Assembly: GCF_014640075.1 (NCBI RefSeq)
Contig: NZ_BMGG01000003.1
Coordinates: 371,036 to 435,035 of the forward strand
DNA length: 64,000 bases
Reading direction: 5' to 3'
Source of the DNA: Chelatococcus reniformis
Lineage (GTDB): Bacteria; Pseudomonadota; Alphaproteobacteria; Rhizobiales; Beijerinckiaceae
In this document: positions 35,357 through 44,153 of the stretch, piece by piece
Layout of the letters: each line of letters opens with the position of its first letter
Position numbering within the stretch: the stretch's first letter is position 1
Program-made: the position numbers and the translations under genes
Notes under the pieces: generated by a model
Told to the model about the DNA's origin: nothing
The model's database searches: none
What the model saw: the letters and a program-made list of their open reading frames with translations, nothing else

Positions 35357-36352
35357 CTACGCCGCGCCGGCCTCATCGACGAGACGGGCGACCTCGGCCA
35401 TATCCGGGACCTGGCAGGCGGCGACGTATTCCCGGCGCAGGCGCCGCACCAGGTCGGCCACCGTCGGGATGTCGTTGATCAGGTCGATGCCCTGTCCGGC
35501 ACTCCAGATCGTCTTCCACGGCTGGGCCTGCGCGGGCAGATGGTCGTGCCGCATGCCGCGGCCCAGCGGCTCGGGCAGGTTGTCCGGGTCGAGCCCCACG
35601 CGGCGGATCGACTCCAGCAGCCAGTTGGCGGGCACCCCCGCCACCTTGCCGGTGTAGACGAGGTCCGACGAGGTCTGGCTGACGAGGAGATCCTTGTAGG
35701 CGGCCGGCGCCTCCGATTCGACCGTGGCGATGAAGCGGGTGCCGAGGTAGGCGAGATCGGCGCCCAGCACCTCCGCCGCCCGGATCGTCGCCCCGTCGGA
35801 GACCGCACCGGCCATGATGATGGTGCCGTCGTACATGGCCCGGATCGTCCGGATCAGGGCGAGATGACTGATGGTGCCGGAATGGCCCCCGCCGCCGGCG
35901 CCGATGCAGGTCAGGCCGTCCGCCTTCGCCGCCATCGCCTTCTCGGCAAAGCGCAGGCTGGTCACGTCGTGGAAGACCTTGAGGCCTGCATCGTGGGCGC
36001 GCCGGACCAGCGCGGTGGGGTCGCCGCCGACGGTGATCAGGATCTCGACGCCGTAGCGCTGGCAGACGCGGAAATGGGCGTCGATCTCGTCCTCGGGCAG
36101 GCGCGTTGCCAGATTGACTGCGATCGGCCCGACGCGGGCGCCGGTCTCGGCGCCGTGCCGATCGAGCGCCTCGCGGATGTCCTTCAACCACCCCTCGAAG
36201 AGCTCGAACGATCGCGCGTTCTGGCGCGGCAGCCCGCCGATCAGGCCGGCTTTGCAGGCTTCGCGGACCAGATCCGGGCCGCTGACCAGAAACATGGGCG
36301 CGCAGATCGCCGGCAGGACGAGCGCGTTGCGAATGCTGGGATCGAGGGACAT
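35357..36352 (-). CDS. Nitronate monooxygenase (2-nitropropane dioxygenase family)
   Basis: FMN-dependent TIM-barrel enzyme, 331 aa, of the NPD/NMO family, which oxidises alkyl nitronates or acts as a flavin reductase/enoyl reductase-like enzyme. Seen: LVLPAICAPMFLVSGPDLVR at the N-terminus, CIGAGGGGHSGTIS with the His that serves as base in class I enzymes, MAGAVSDGATIRAAEVLGAD and LGTRFIAT for FMN phosphate binding. Start supported by GAGAGCCC. Encoded with an SDR and the LCC-type carboxylase, and divergent from two SDR genes. Family substrate range is broad, so the physiological role is open. Confidence 0.92.
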   Translation of the reverse strand: MSLDPSIRNALVLPAICAPMFLVSGPDLVREACKAGLIGGLPRQNARSFELFEGWLKDIREALDRHGAETGARVGPIAVNLATRLPEDEIDAHFRVCQRYGVEILITVGGDPTALVRRAHDAGLKVFHDVTSLRFAEKAMAAKADGLTCIGAGGGGHSGTISHLALIRTIRAMYDGTIIMAGAVSDGATIRAAEVLGADLAYLGTRFIATVESEAPAAYKDLLVSQTSSDLVYTGKVAGVPANWLLESIRRVGLDPDNLPEPLGRGMRHDHLPAQAQPWKTIWSAGQGIDLINDIPTVADLVRRLRREYVAACQVPDMAEVARLVDEAGAA

Positions 36353-36564
36353 GGGCTCTCACACGCTGAACGTTGGGGCCGGCCCTACAGGGTCCGGCTG
36401 CGCACTATGCAGCCCACGAAGGGCTCGCAACAGCCGGCGCAGGTGTCTACCCAGCCGCCCGCCGTGCCAGTGTAGGGTGCGCCGCCCGGACTGTGGCCCC
36501 TCGTTAGCGAGGGCGATGCACGGCAGGCGCTTTGCGCCCATAGTGGCGGCACGGGGAGGAAAAA

Positions 36565-37446
36565 TTGACAGGAGAACTCCAAGGAAAGGTCGCCGTGGTG
36601 ACCGGCGGTGCGAGCGGCATCGGGCTCGCGGCGGTGGAGCGGCTGCTCGCGGCCGGCGCCAGGGTCGTCGTCGCCGACTTGAACGAGAAGCGCGGGGCGG
36701 AGGTGCTTCGCCAGCTCGGCAGCGAGAACCTGCGGTTCGTGGCGACGGACGTTGCGGACGAGACGCAGGTCGAGCGCATGTTCGGCTATGCGGTCGATCA
36801 ATTCGGCCGGCTGGATATTCTGTTCAACAACGCCGGGCTGGGAGGCGCCGTGGGACCGATCACCGAGATCGGCTACGACAACTGGCGCCGCACCTTCGAC
36901 ATCCTGGTGGGCGGGGTGTTCCTCGGCATCAAGCACGCCGCGCGGCTGCTGATCGCACAGGGTGATGGTGGGATCATCGTCAACACCGCATCGATCGCAG
37001 GGACCGGCGCGGGTTTCGGCCCGCAAGCCTATTCCGCTGCCAAGGCCGCGGTGATCAATCTCACCGAGACGGCGGCCGTGGAACTGGCGGCCCATCGCAT
37101 CCGCGTCAACGCCATCTGCCCCGGCGTGATCTTCACCCAGCTCTGGATCGCCGGAGACGAGGACGGCGCCGCCGACGCCATCCGCAACTTCCAGCCTTGG
37201 CCCGACCAGGGCCAGCCGGGCGACATCGCCGATGCGCTGCTCTTTCTGACCTCAAAGCAGAGTGCCTTTATGACCGGTCAGACGCTGACCGTGGACGGCG
37301 GATTGACCGCGGCCCACGGCAATTTCTTCCAGGCCAGAGCCAGCAACCGGGCGCTGTCGACCATATCCGGCTTCACCTACGGCACCACTGGACACCCCAA
37401 TATCATCAAGCGCCTGGACACCACGGCGGCCACCGGCAATGGCTGA
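36565..37446 (+). CDS. SDR family oxidoreductase with C-terminal extension
   Basis: Short-chain dehydrogenase, 293 aa. Motifs: VTGGASGIGLAAVERL, LFNNAG, catalytic Ser in TASIAG and the YSAAK pair, CPGVIFTQLW. The TTG start at 36565 is chosen because GGGGAGGA stands just before it. After the usual C-terminal TVDGG the protein continues for about 40 residues (NFFQARASNRALSTISGFTY and on), longer than most SDRs. Its stop lies 26 bp before the start of the next SDR, making a two-gene operon that diverges from the nitronate monooxygenase gene. Confidence 0.92.
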   Translation: MTGELQGKVAVVTGGASGIGLAAVERLLAAGARVVVADLNEKRGAEVLRQLGSENLRFVATDVADETQVERMFGYAVDQFGRLDILFNNAGLGGAVGPITEIGYDNWRRTFDILVGGVFLGIKHAARLLIAQGDGGIIVNTASIAGTGAGFGPQAYSAAKAAVINLTETAAVELAAHRIRVNAICPGVIFTQLWIAGDEDGAADAIRNFQPWPDQGQPGDIADALLFLTSKQSAFMTGQTLTVDGGLTAAHGNFFQARASNRALSTISGFTYGTTGHPNIIKRLDTTAATGNG

Positions 37447-37471
37447 GCCGGACAACAGGGAGGACAGGCGA

Positions 37472-38233
37472 ATGAGCGGACGATTGGAAGGCAAGGTCGT
37501 TCTGGTGACGGGCGGCGGCTCCGGCATCGGCCGGGCGACGAGCCTGGTGTTGGGCCGCGAGGGAGCCAAAGTCATGGTCTGCGATATCGACCAGGCCGGA
37601 GCCGAGGAAACAGCCGCCCAGATCACGGGGGCCGGCGGCGCTGCCGCCTCCATCCAGACGGACGTGACCCGTGAGGCCGACGCGGAGGCGGCCGTAGCGG
37701 CCGCCGTCTCGCGCTTCGGACGGCTCGACGGGGCTTTCAACAATGCGGGCGTGCCGGGCCGCCTCGGCCGCCTGCTGGACGGCACGGAGGAGGACTTCGA
37801 CCGCATCATGGCGGTGAACGCCAAGGGCGTATGGCTGTGCATGCGGGCCGAGCTGCGGCAGATGCAGGCGCAAGGCGGGCCGGCCGCCATCGTCAACACC
37901 TCGTCGGCCGCCGGCCTCAGGGGCGTGCGGGCGATGGCCGCCTACAGCGCCAGCAAGCACGCCGTCATCGGACTCACCAAGTCGGCTGCCCTCGAGATGG
38001 CCCAGTCGCCAATCCGCATCAACGCGGTCTGCCCGGGCGTGGTCGACACGCCGATGGTCAGCCAGATCATCGACGATCGCGCCTCCGTTCGCCGCGGCAT
38101 GGAGGGCTCACAGCCCAACGGCCGCTTCGGCCGGCCGGAGGAGCTGGGCGAGGCGGTGGCGTGGCTCTTGTCGGACGCCGCGTCCTTCGTCACCGGCATC
38201 GCCATGCCGGTCGACGGCGGCATGACGAGCTGA
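37472..38233 (+). CDS. SDR family oxidoreductase
   Basis: Short-chain dehydrogenase, 253 aa. Cofactor loop VTGGGSGIGRATSL, acidic NAD-selecting residue in VCDIDQ, FNNAG, catalytic SSAAG with the YSASK pair, CPGVVDTPM and FVTGIAMPVDGG. The ATG at 37472 follows AGGGAGGA; an earlier in-frame ATG overlaps the upstream gene and lacks a ribosome site. Second gene of a two-SDR operon; the pair differ enough to act on different substrates or as different steps. Substrate unknown. Confidence 0.93.
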   Translation: MSGRLEGKVVLVTGGGSGIGRATSLVLGREGAKVMVCDIDQAGAEETAAQITGAGGAAASIQTDVTREADAEAAVAAAVSRFGRLDGAFNNAGVPGRLGRLLDGTEEDFDRIMAVNAKGVWLCMRAELRQMQAQGGPAAIVNTSSAAGLRGVRAMAAYSASKHAVIGLTKSAALEMAQSPIRINAVCPGVVDTPMVSQIIDDRASVRRGMEGSQPNGRFGRPEELGEAVAWLLSDAASFVTGIAMPVDGGMTS

Positions 38234-38391
38234 GCGGCGCACTTCAAGCAAATGGTCGGATCAAAGCTTCGCCACGACGTCAGGGATCTCCGGCGCTCGG
38301 CACAGTCTCGCGGCCAAACCGATCCGCCCATCCATCTGCCTTGAGGTCAATTCTGTCATAGGCCTGAGCGGGCGGCTCTATACTGGCCGCT

Positions 38392-39315
38392 CTACTCGCC
38401 ACCGGGATCGGGAAACATGCGCATCCAGTCCCGGTGCGACTGGGTGAAGGCTTCGTCGAGCCGCTCGATGAAGCGCACCGCCGCCGCCGACAAGGTACGC
38501 CGCGCCGGGTGGATCAGGTAGAACTCCAGCTCCAGCGGCGGGTCGGTGCGGCGCACGGCGAGCTCGCCGCGCGAGACCTCGTTGATGACGGAGGTCACCG
38601 ACAGCAGCGTCACCCAGTCGCTGCGGCGCACCACCTCGAGCATGCCGTGCAGGCTGTCGATCTCGACCGCGCGGGCGACCGGCAGGCCGACCGAGTGGAT
38701 GTAGCGGTCGAGCATGACGCGCAAGCCGTTGTCCGGCGCCGGCAGCACCAGCTTGAGCGGGGGGCCATCCACGATCGAGCCCGCGGCGGGTGCGCCGTGC
38801 CGCGCCGATGACACCAGGACGAGCGGCTCGGCGGCGAGGCGGCGGATGATCAGCCGGCGGTCGACGGGCGGCACGGCGACGACAGCGAAATCCACCTTGC
38901 CCGATAGTGTCCATTCCGTCAGCGGGCCGCTGAAGGCCTCGGCAATGCGCACCGTGACGTCGGGGTAGTCGTCGAGATAGCCGGCGAGGAAGCGCGGCAT
39001 CAGCCCCTTGGCCGCGGTCGGCGCCAGGCCGACGTTGATCGGACCGGCCACATGGTCGACGCCGCTGACCACCGCCTTGCGGGCGCCGTCGACCTCCGCG
39101 AGCACCCGCTGGCAATGGCGGTAGAAGGTCTCGCCCGCGGTCGTCGGCCGGGTGCCGCGCGCCAGCCGCACGAGGAGCTCGCTGCCGAGCTCCGTCTCCA
39201 GGTCACGGATGATGGCGCTGACGCTCGGCTGCGACAGGTTCAGCCGTTGCGCGGCCCGGTTGATGCTGCCCTCCTCGCAGACCGCGACGAAGGCTGAGAT
39301 GTGGCGCAGCTCCAT
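38392..39315 (-). CDS. LysR family transcriptional regulator
   Basis: LysR regulator, 307 aa, with N-terminal helix-turn-helix (MELRHISAFVAVCEEGSINR, then QPSVSAIIRDLETELGSELL) and a co-inducer domain from about 90. It is divergent from the flavin monooxygenase/ABC transporter genes, and a 19-bp palindrome (39327-39345) begins 11 bp upstream of its start, a typical site for LysR autoregulation and activation of the opposite gene. It therefore probably controls the 39549-45681 gene set, with the transported compound or a product as co-inducer. Confidence 0.94.
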   Translation of the reverse strand: MELRHISAFVAVCEEGSINRAAQRLNLSQPSVSAIIRDLETELGSELLVRLARGTRPTTAGETFYRHCQRVLAEVDGARKAVVSGVDHVAGPINVGLAPTAAKGLMPRFLAGYLDDYPDVTVRIAEAFSGPLTEWTLSGKVDFAVVAVPPVDRRLIIRRLAAEPLVLVSSARHGAPAAGSIVDGPPLKLVLPAPDNGLRVMLDRYIHSVGLPVARAVEIDSLHGMLEVVRRSDWVTLLSVTSVINEVSRGELAVRRTDPPLELEFYLIHPARRTLSAAAVRFIERLDEAFTQSHRDWMRMFPDPGGE

Positions 39316-39326
39316 TCAAATCCGCC

Positions 39327-39345
39327 CTATAGCCCCCCGCTATAG
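39327..39345. promoter_or_regulatory. LysR-type operator between the LysR and flavin monooxygenase genes
   Basis: Perfect palindrome CTATAGC-CCCCC-GCTATAG, 7-bp arms around a 5-bp centre, containing a T-N11-A core as expected for LysR-type binding. It lies in the 233-bp divergent region next to the LysR start. CTATAG arms stand out against a GC-rich background. Confidence 0.6.
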
Positions 39346-39548
39346 CTGACATCGCAGCTTATCAGCTTTCGCGAAAAGCCAAACCGGCGAAACTGCTTGG
39401 CAACCATCGAGCAAGGCCGGCTCCGCCGCGGTGCGGCTGCGGCGCCAATGCCCATAGGCCGACCCGATAACAGACATAGGCAATCGCTCGATACCCAGGG
39501 CGATGGTCGGGCTTACCATCGTGAAAAAAGAGCAAGAGGGAGGCACGC

Positions 39549-40772
39549 ATGGCGCGGCCCAAGGTCATTCTGCAGCTCTATCCTATGTTCGCGAGCGACG
39601 GCTTCGAGGATCGCATCCGCCGCCGGCCGATGGGCGTCGACCGCGATCAGTACCAGCAGGTCGTGCACGAGTGGACCGATATCGTGCTGGCGGCCGAGCG
39701 CATGGGCGTGTGGGGCGCCTCCACCATCGAGCACCACTTCCATTCCGAGGGCTATGAGGTCGGCCCCAACCCGGGCATTCTCAACGCCTATTGGGCGGCC
39801 AAGACGACCACGATCAACGTCGGCGCCATCGGTTACGTGATGGCGACGCAGGATCCGATCCGCGTTGCCGAAGAGACCGCCATCCTCGATCACCTGACCA
39901 AGGGGCGCTACTGGGTCGGCGTGGCGCGCGGCTACCAGTCACGCTGGGCCAACGTGCTGGGTCAGTGGGCGGGCTCGGTGGCGACCGTGTCCGACGGCAG
40001 CGCCAGCGACCAGAAGAACCGCGACGTCTTCGAGGAACGCATCGATCAGTTGATCCAGTGCTGGACCGAGGATTCGGTCGTCCTCGACGGGCCCACCTAC
40101 AAGGCCCCCTACCCGCGCTCGGGCATCGCCGGCTACCCGGCCGCGCCGACGGCGAAGCTTGCGGGCGTGCCGGGCGAGGTCGACGACCAGGGCAACGTGG
40201 CCCGCATCGCCGTGGTGCCCAAGCCCTACCAGCGCCCGCATCCGCAGATCTTCTGCGCCACCACCAAGAGCAAGGACAGCGTGGAGTTCTGTGCCAAGCG
40301 CGGCTTCGTGCCGACCTATTTCTCGCCGACGCCGCAGGTCGCCGAGAGCGCCCGCTTCTACCTCGACGTGGCGCGCCGGCACGGCTTCGACTTCAAGCTG
40401 GGCGAGCGGCAGAACGTGGTGCGCTATCCCCATATCACCCGCACACGGGCCGAGTTCGACGAGCGCCTGCGCAAATACGACCTCGACATCTACCGCAACT
40501 TCTACGGTCCGTTCTTCCCGCAATTGCCCCAGGGCGACGATGACACCCTGGTCGAGGGCATGAAGCAGAGCGACCTCTTCGTCGGCGGCACGCTCCAGGA
40601 CAGCAAGGATGTCTGGCGCAGGATCTACGACCAGGTACCGTGCGAGTACATCACGCTCATTTGGCATTGGGCCCAATGCCCCACGGAAGTGATGCTGGAG
40701 GAGTTGGACCTGTTCATGCGCGAGGTGGTGCCGCTGCTAGACGCTGCGGACTACCGGGCCGCCGCGGAGTAG
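39549..40772 (+). CDS. LLM class flavin-dependent monooxygenase
   Basis: Luciferase-like (LLM) TIM-barrel enzyme, 407 aa, using reduced FMN and O2. Family marks: WGASTIEHHFHSEGYEVGPN (substrate/flavin face), VGAIGYVMATQDPIRVAEET, TKGRYWVGVARGYQSRW, and PHPQIFCATTKSKDSVEF. The start follows GAGGGAGG. It is the first gene after the LysR regulator and is followed 144 bp later by a complete LIV-type ABC transporter, implying that the transporter brings in the compound, or precursor, that this enzyme oxidises (inference from context). The specific substrate cannot be read. Confidence 0.93.
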   Translation: MARPKVILQLYPMFASDGFEDRIRRRPMGVDRDQYQQVVHEWTDIVLAAERMGVWGASTIEHHFHSEGYEVGPNPGILNAYWAAKTTTINVGAIGYVMATQDPIRVAEETAILDHLTKGRYWVGVARGYQSRWANVLGQWAGSVATVSDGSASDQKNRDVFEERIDQLIQCWTEDSVVLDGPTYKAPYPRSGIAGYPAAPTAKLAGVPGEVDDQGNVARIAVVPKPYQRPHPQIFCATTKSKDSVEFCAKRGFVPTYFSPTPQVAESARFYLDVARRHGFDFKLGERQNVVRYPHITRTRAEFDERLRKYDLDIYRNFYGPFFPQLPQGDDDTLVEGMKQSDLFVGGTLQDSKDVWRRIYDQVPCEYITLIWHWAQCPTEVMLEELDLFMREVVPLLDAADYRAAAE

Positions 40773-40916
40773 AGGAGCGGCGAAGGCCGCTGGTGCGCGG
40801 CCCGTTGGACCGGCAGCGATCGCCCTCCTTTTTGGGCGGTGGCGTCCGTGCCAGGTTGACCACAACATAGTCTGACAACCCGGCCGCGAGATGCCGGTGC
40901 AGACCGGGAGGAGACG

Positions 40917-42059
40917 ATGACGAAGCTGACCGACCCGATCCGTGCGGGCGCCTGGGCGCTTGCCGCGGGCCTCCTCGTCGCTGCGGCCGGCCCGGCCATG
41001 GCGCAGACGGCCGAACCGATCAAGATCGGCGCGGTGCTGTGCCTGACCGGCCCGGGCGCCGGCCTGGGGCAGGCCGAGCGCAACGGCATCCAGCTGGCGG
41101 AGGAGGCGATCAACGATGCCGGCGGCGTGGGCGGCCGGCCGATCAAGGTGCTGATCGAGGACGACGGCTCCAAGCCGGACATCGCCAAGCAGAAGGCCGA
41201 AGGGCTGATCTTCAACGACAAGGTCGTGGCCGTCATCGGCGGCTCGCTCACCGCCTCGACCGGCGCCATCGCCGCGCTCACCAACGCCGAAGAGATGGCC
41301 GAGGTGGCGCTGACCGGGCTCGGCCCCGCCGTCGAGCTCACCTACAAGTCGCTCTATCACGTGCTGCCGCCGCAGAGCCTCAACGCCAAGGCGATGCTGG
41401 AATACACCAAGGCGAACAAGCTCAAGAAGATCGGCGTGCTACACGATTCCGGCTACGGCCAGCTGGTGTTCAGCAACCTCAAGACCATGGCGGCGAGCTA
41501 CGGGGTCGAGTTCGTCGCGGTGGAAAAGTTCGAGGTCGGCGCCTCCGACGTCTCGACCCAGGCCGCCAAGGTGCGCGCCGCGGAACCGGAGGCCGTCTAT
41601 GTCATCGCCACGTCGCCGGTGCCGTTCCGCAGCGCCCGCCAGGTCAAGATCACCCAGCCGATCATCTCGGCCATCGGCTCCTCCGCCTATGACTACGTGC
41701 GCGGCATGGGCGAGTTCGGCGACGACATCGTCTTTCCCGAGTTCCTCGTCGGCGAGGATCCCGAGCCGCAGCAGAAGGCTTTCGTCGAGCTCTACAAGAA
41801 GACCTATGGCGCTCTGCCCAAGAACTACGAGGCCGCAGGCTGGGACGCAGTGAACATCGTCGCCCAGGCGATCGCCAAGGCCGGCCCGAATGCCGATCGC
41901 CAGGCCATCGCCCAGGCCATGCGGCAGCCGTTCAAGGGCGTGCTGGCCAATTATGATTTCTCGGCCGCGGACCTCACCGGCATCGACCTGTCGAGCTATG
42001 TTTTTTCCAAGCTGGTCAAGGGCCAGTTCACGCGGCTGCCGTTCAAGGTCGGCTCGTGA
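40917..42059 (+). CDS. LIV-type ABC transporter substrate-binding protein
   Basis: Periplasmic type-1 binding protein, 380 aa. Signal peptide cleaved at AMA|QTAEP, then IKIGAVLCLTGPGAGLGQAE and AINDAGGVGGRPIKVLIEDD, the standard lobe-1 start of the family. GGGAGGAG precedes the ATG. It is followed, after a REP-like inverted pair, by livH, livM, livG and livF homologues in one operon. The sequence does not look like the urea-binding UrtA group, despite urease genes nearby. Ligand unknown; the upstream monooxygenase suggests a degradable organic compound. Confidence 0.94.
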   Translation: MTKLTDPIRAGAWALAAGLLVAAAGPAMAQTAEPIKIGAVLCLTGPGAGLGQAERNGIQLAEEAINDAGGVGGRPIKVLIEDDGSKPDIAKQKAEGLIFNDKVVAVIGGSLTASTGAIAALTNAEEMAEVALTGLGPAVELTYKSLYHVLPPQSLNAKAMLEYTKANKLKKIGVLHDSGYGQLVFSNLKTMAASYGVEFVAVEKFEVGASDVSTQAAKVRAAEPEAVYVIATSPVPFRSARQVKITQPIISAIGSSAYDYVRGMGEFGDDIVFPEFLVGEDPEPQQKAFVELYKKTYGALPKNYEAAGWDAVNIVAQAIAKAGPNADRQAIAQAMRQPFKGVLANYDFSAADLTGIDLSSYVFSKLVKGQFTRLPFKVGS

Positions 42060-42111
42060 CGCCGCCGACCCGCGCCACGGCCGGGCACGGGGGACGCAGC
42101 CCTCCTCCACG

Positions 42112-42142
42112 CGTCATGGCCGGGCTCGACCCGGCCATCCAT
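42112..42142 (+). repeat. REP-like palindromic unit (left half of an inverted pair)
   Basis: 31-bp unit beginning CGTCATGG whose core ATGGCCGGG-CTCGA-CCCGGCCAT (42116-42138) is a perfect 9-bp stem. It is 28/31 identical to the reverse complement of 42197-42227. Units of this kind (GTCATGGCCGGGCTTGxCCCGGCCATCC) are common in alphaproteobacterial genomes. Confidence 0.85.
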
Positions 42143-42196
42143 CGCTTGGAAAACCGGAGCCCGGCAGGGCTGGCCTTGGCCCCTATCCCTCGTCGG

Positions 42197-42227
42197 ATGG
42201 ATGGTCGGGTCAAGCCCGACCATGACG
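42197..42227 (-). repeat. REP-like palindromic unit (right half of an inverted pair)
   Basis: Mirror partner of 42112-42142 with core ATGGTCGGG-TCAAG-CCCGACCAT (42201-42223), again a perfect 9-bp stem. Compensating C-to-T and G-to-A changes in both arms keep the stem, which argues that the folded form matters. The pair fills most of the gap between the binding-protein gene and livH and could stabilise the upstream message, giving more binding protein than permease. Confidence 0.85.
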
Positions 42228-42246
42228 CGGCCGGGCGGACCGCCCC

Positions 42247-43134
42247 ATGACGACCACTCTGTTCATCCAGTCGCTGTTGGCCGGCCTGACCAACGGCTTC
42301 GTCTACGGATTGATCGGCCTCGGCATCTCCGTCATCTTCCGCGGCACGCGAGTGGTCAACGCCATGCAGGGCGACTTTGCGCTGGTCGCCGGCATTGCCG
42401 CCTGCCTCGCCCTCGACTGGCTCGGACTGCCGATCGCGGTGGGCTTCCTCGGCGGCATCATCGCCGGCGCGCTGGTCGGCTGGGCCGTCGAGCTGCTCCT
42501 CATCCGCCCGACCCAGGCGCGCGGCGGCAGCGAGGATTCGCTGCTGCTGGTGACGCTGGGCGGCGCCTTCGCCGTCTCCGCCGCGGCGCTGCTGTACTTC
42601 GGCCGCGACAGCCGGTCGATGCCGGGCTTCGGCGGCAACCGCTCGCTCGACGTCTTCGATGCGGCGATCCGCGTGCACGCGGTGTGGCTCATCGCCATTG
42701 CCATCGTCGTCGTCGTGGCGCTCAGGCTGTTCTACCAGCGCACCCCGCTGGGCCAATCGATTCTGGCCGCCTCCATCGATCCCGAGGGGGCCGCCACCAT
42801 CGGCATCAACGTGCCGCGCATGCGCACCCTCACCTTCATGCTCGGGGGCGCCGTCGGCGGCGTCGCCGGCGTTCTGGTGTCGCCGCTGATCACCATCCAC
42901 TACGAGATGGGACTGTTGCTGACCCTGAAGGGGTTCACCGCGGCCATCGTCGGCGGTCTCGGCAATCCGTTCGGCGCCATCATGGGCGGCCTGCTGCTCG
43001 GCCTCGTCGAGGCCATGGCCATCGTCTTCGTGTCGTCCGGCTACAAGGACGTCATCGCCATGAGCCTGTTGATCCTGATCATGATCGCCATGCCGAACGG
43101 CCTGCTCGGCCGCCGGGGCCGCGTCGGCGGATGA
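42247..43134 (+). CDS. livH: Branched-chain-type ABC transporter permease (LivH family)
   Basis: Inner-membrane permease, 295 aa, with about eight hydrophobic segments. Family marks: LAGLTNGFVYGLIGLGISVI at the N-terminus, GTRVVNAMQGDFALVAG, and the C-terminal GFTAAIVGGLGNPFGAIMGG loop that contacts the ATPases. It is the first permease after the REP pair; its stop overlaps the livM start (ATGA). Works with LivM, LivG, LivF and the binding protein encoded in the same operon. Confidence 0.93.
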   Translation: MTTTLFIQSLLAGLTNGFVYGLIGLGISVIFRGTRVVNAMQGDFALVAGIAACLALDWLGLPIAVGFLGGIIAGALVGWAVELLLIRPTQARGGSEDSLLLVTLGGAFAVSAAALLYFGRDSRSMPGFGGNRSLDVFDAAIRVHAVWLIAIAIVVVVALRLFYQRTPLGQSILAASIDPEGAATIGINVPRMRTLTFMLGGAVGGVAGVLVSPLITIHYEMGLLLTLKGFTAAIVGGLGNPFGAIMGGLLLGLVEAMAIVFVSSGYKDVIAMSLLILIMIAMPNGLLGRRGRVGG

Positions 43135-44153
43135 GCGTCGAACCGATCCGGGCCCCCGCCGCGGCCCTCCTCACCCACCGGCACCTGCGCCGGCTCGTCG
43201 GCGCCACGCTGGCGCTCGCCGGCATCGCCATCTGGGCGGCGCTGCCGCAGGTGCTCTCGCGCGGCACCGTCGACCTCCTGGTGTTCACGGCGCTCTACGC
43301 GATCGCCGGCCTGGGCGTCGCCTTCCTGCTCGGCCAATGCGGCATCGTCTCGCTGGCGCAAAGCGTCTTCTACGGCATCGGCGCCTATGCCACGGCCTAT
43401 TGCTGCACCACCTGGGGCTGGCCGTGGTATGCGGCGCTCGTCATCGGCATGGTGATCTCCGGTGCCACGGCGCTCGTCATCGGCTGGCCGGTCCTGCGGC
43501 TGTCCGGCTACTTCCTCGCGCTGGCGACGCTGGCACTGGCGACCATCGGCCACGTGCTGTTCCTCGAGTGGGACTGGCTCACCGGCGGCACGCTGGGCGT
43601 CGGCGGCATCCCCCAGATCTCGCTGTTCGGCCTGGTGCTGAACACTCCGCAGAAGTTCTATTACTTCATCTGGCCGCTCGCGGCGCTGATCTACTGGCTG
43701 CTCTACAACCTGCTCCATTCGCGCAGCGGCTATGCCATGCGCGCCATGCGCGATGCCCCGGCCGCCGCTCTGGTGCTCGGCATCGACGTGCATAAGCTCA
43801 AGGTTCGCATCTTCGTGCTCAGCGCCCTGCTCGGCTCGCTCGCCGGCAGCCTCTTCGCCAATTACGTCTCGTTCGTCAGCGTTGACAGCTTTGGCGTCGA
43901 CCGGGCCGTCAGCTTCCTGCTGCTCGCGGTGGTGGGCGGTGCCCAGTCGGTGATCGGCCCCCTCTTCGGCGCGGCCTTCGTCACCCTGGTGCCGAACCTG
44001 CTCAGCCGCGTGGGCGACGTGCATCCGCTGCTGTTCGCCGGGGTCCTGGTGGTCGCCGTGATCTTCCTGCCGCAGGGCATGGGGGGCCTCGTCACGACCC
44101 TGTGGCGCCGCCTCTGGCCGCCGGCGCCTCCTGCGCCCGGGAGCGGAACGTGA
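43131..44153 (+). CDS. livM: Branched-chain-type ABC transporter permease (LivM family)
   Basis: Second permease, 340 aa. Seen: YAIAGLGVAFLLGQCGIVSL and SVFYGIGAYATAYCC (LivM core), GYFLALATLALATIGHVL, and RAMRDAPAAALVLGIDVHKL before the C-terminal helices, all typical of LivM. The ATG at 43131 overlaps the livH stop; the frame is open far upstream only as a shadow of livH. Its own stop overlaps the GTG of livG, so three genes are translationally linked. Confidence 0.93.
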   Translation: MSVEPIRAPAAALLTHRHLRRLVGATLALAGIAIWAALPQVLSRGTVDLLVFTALYAIAGLGVAFLLGQCGIVSLAQSVFYGIGAYATAYCCTTWGWPWYAALVIGMVISGATALVIGWPVLRLSGYFLALATLALATIGHVLFLEWDWLTGGTLGVGGIPQISLFGLVLNTPQKFYYFIWPLAALIYWLLYNLLHSRSGYAMRAMRDAPAAALVLGIDVHKLKVRIFVLSALLGSLAGSLFANYVSFVSVDSFGVDRAVSFLLLAVVGGAQSVIGPLFGAAFVTLVPNLLSRVGDVHPLLFAGVLVVAVIFLPQGMGGLVTTLWRRLWPPAPPAPGSGT

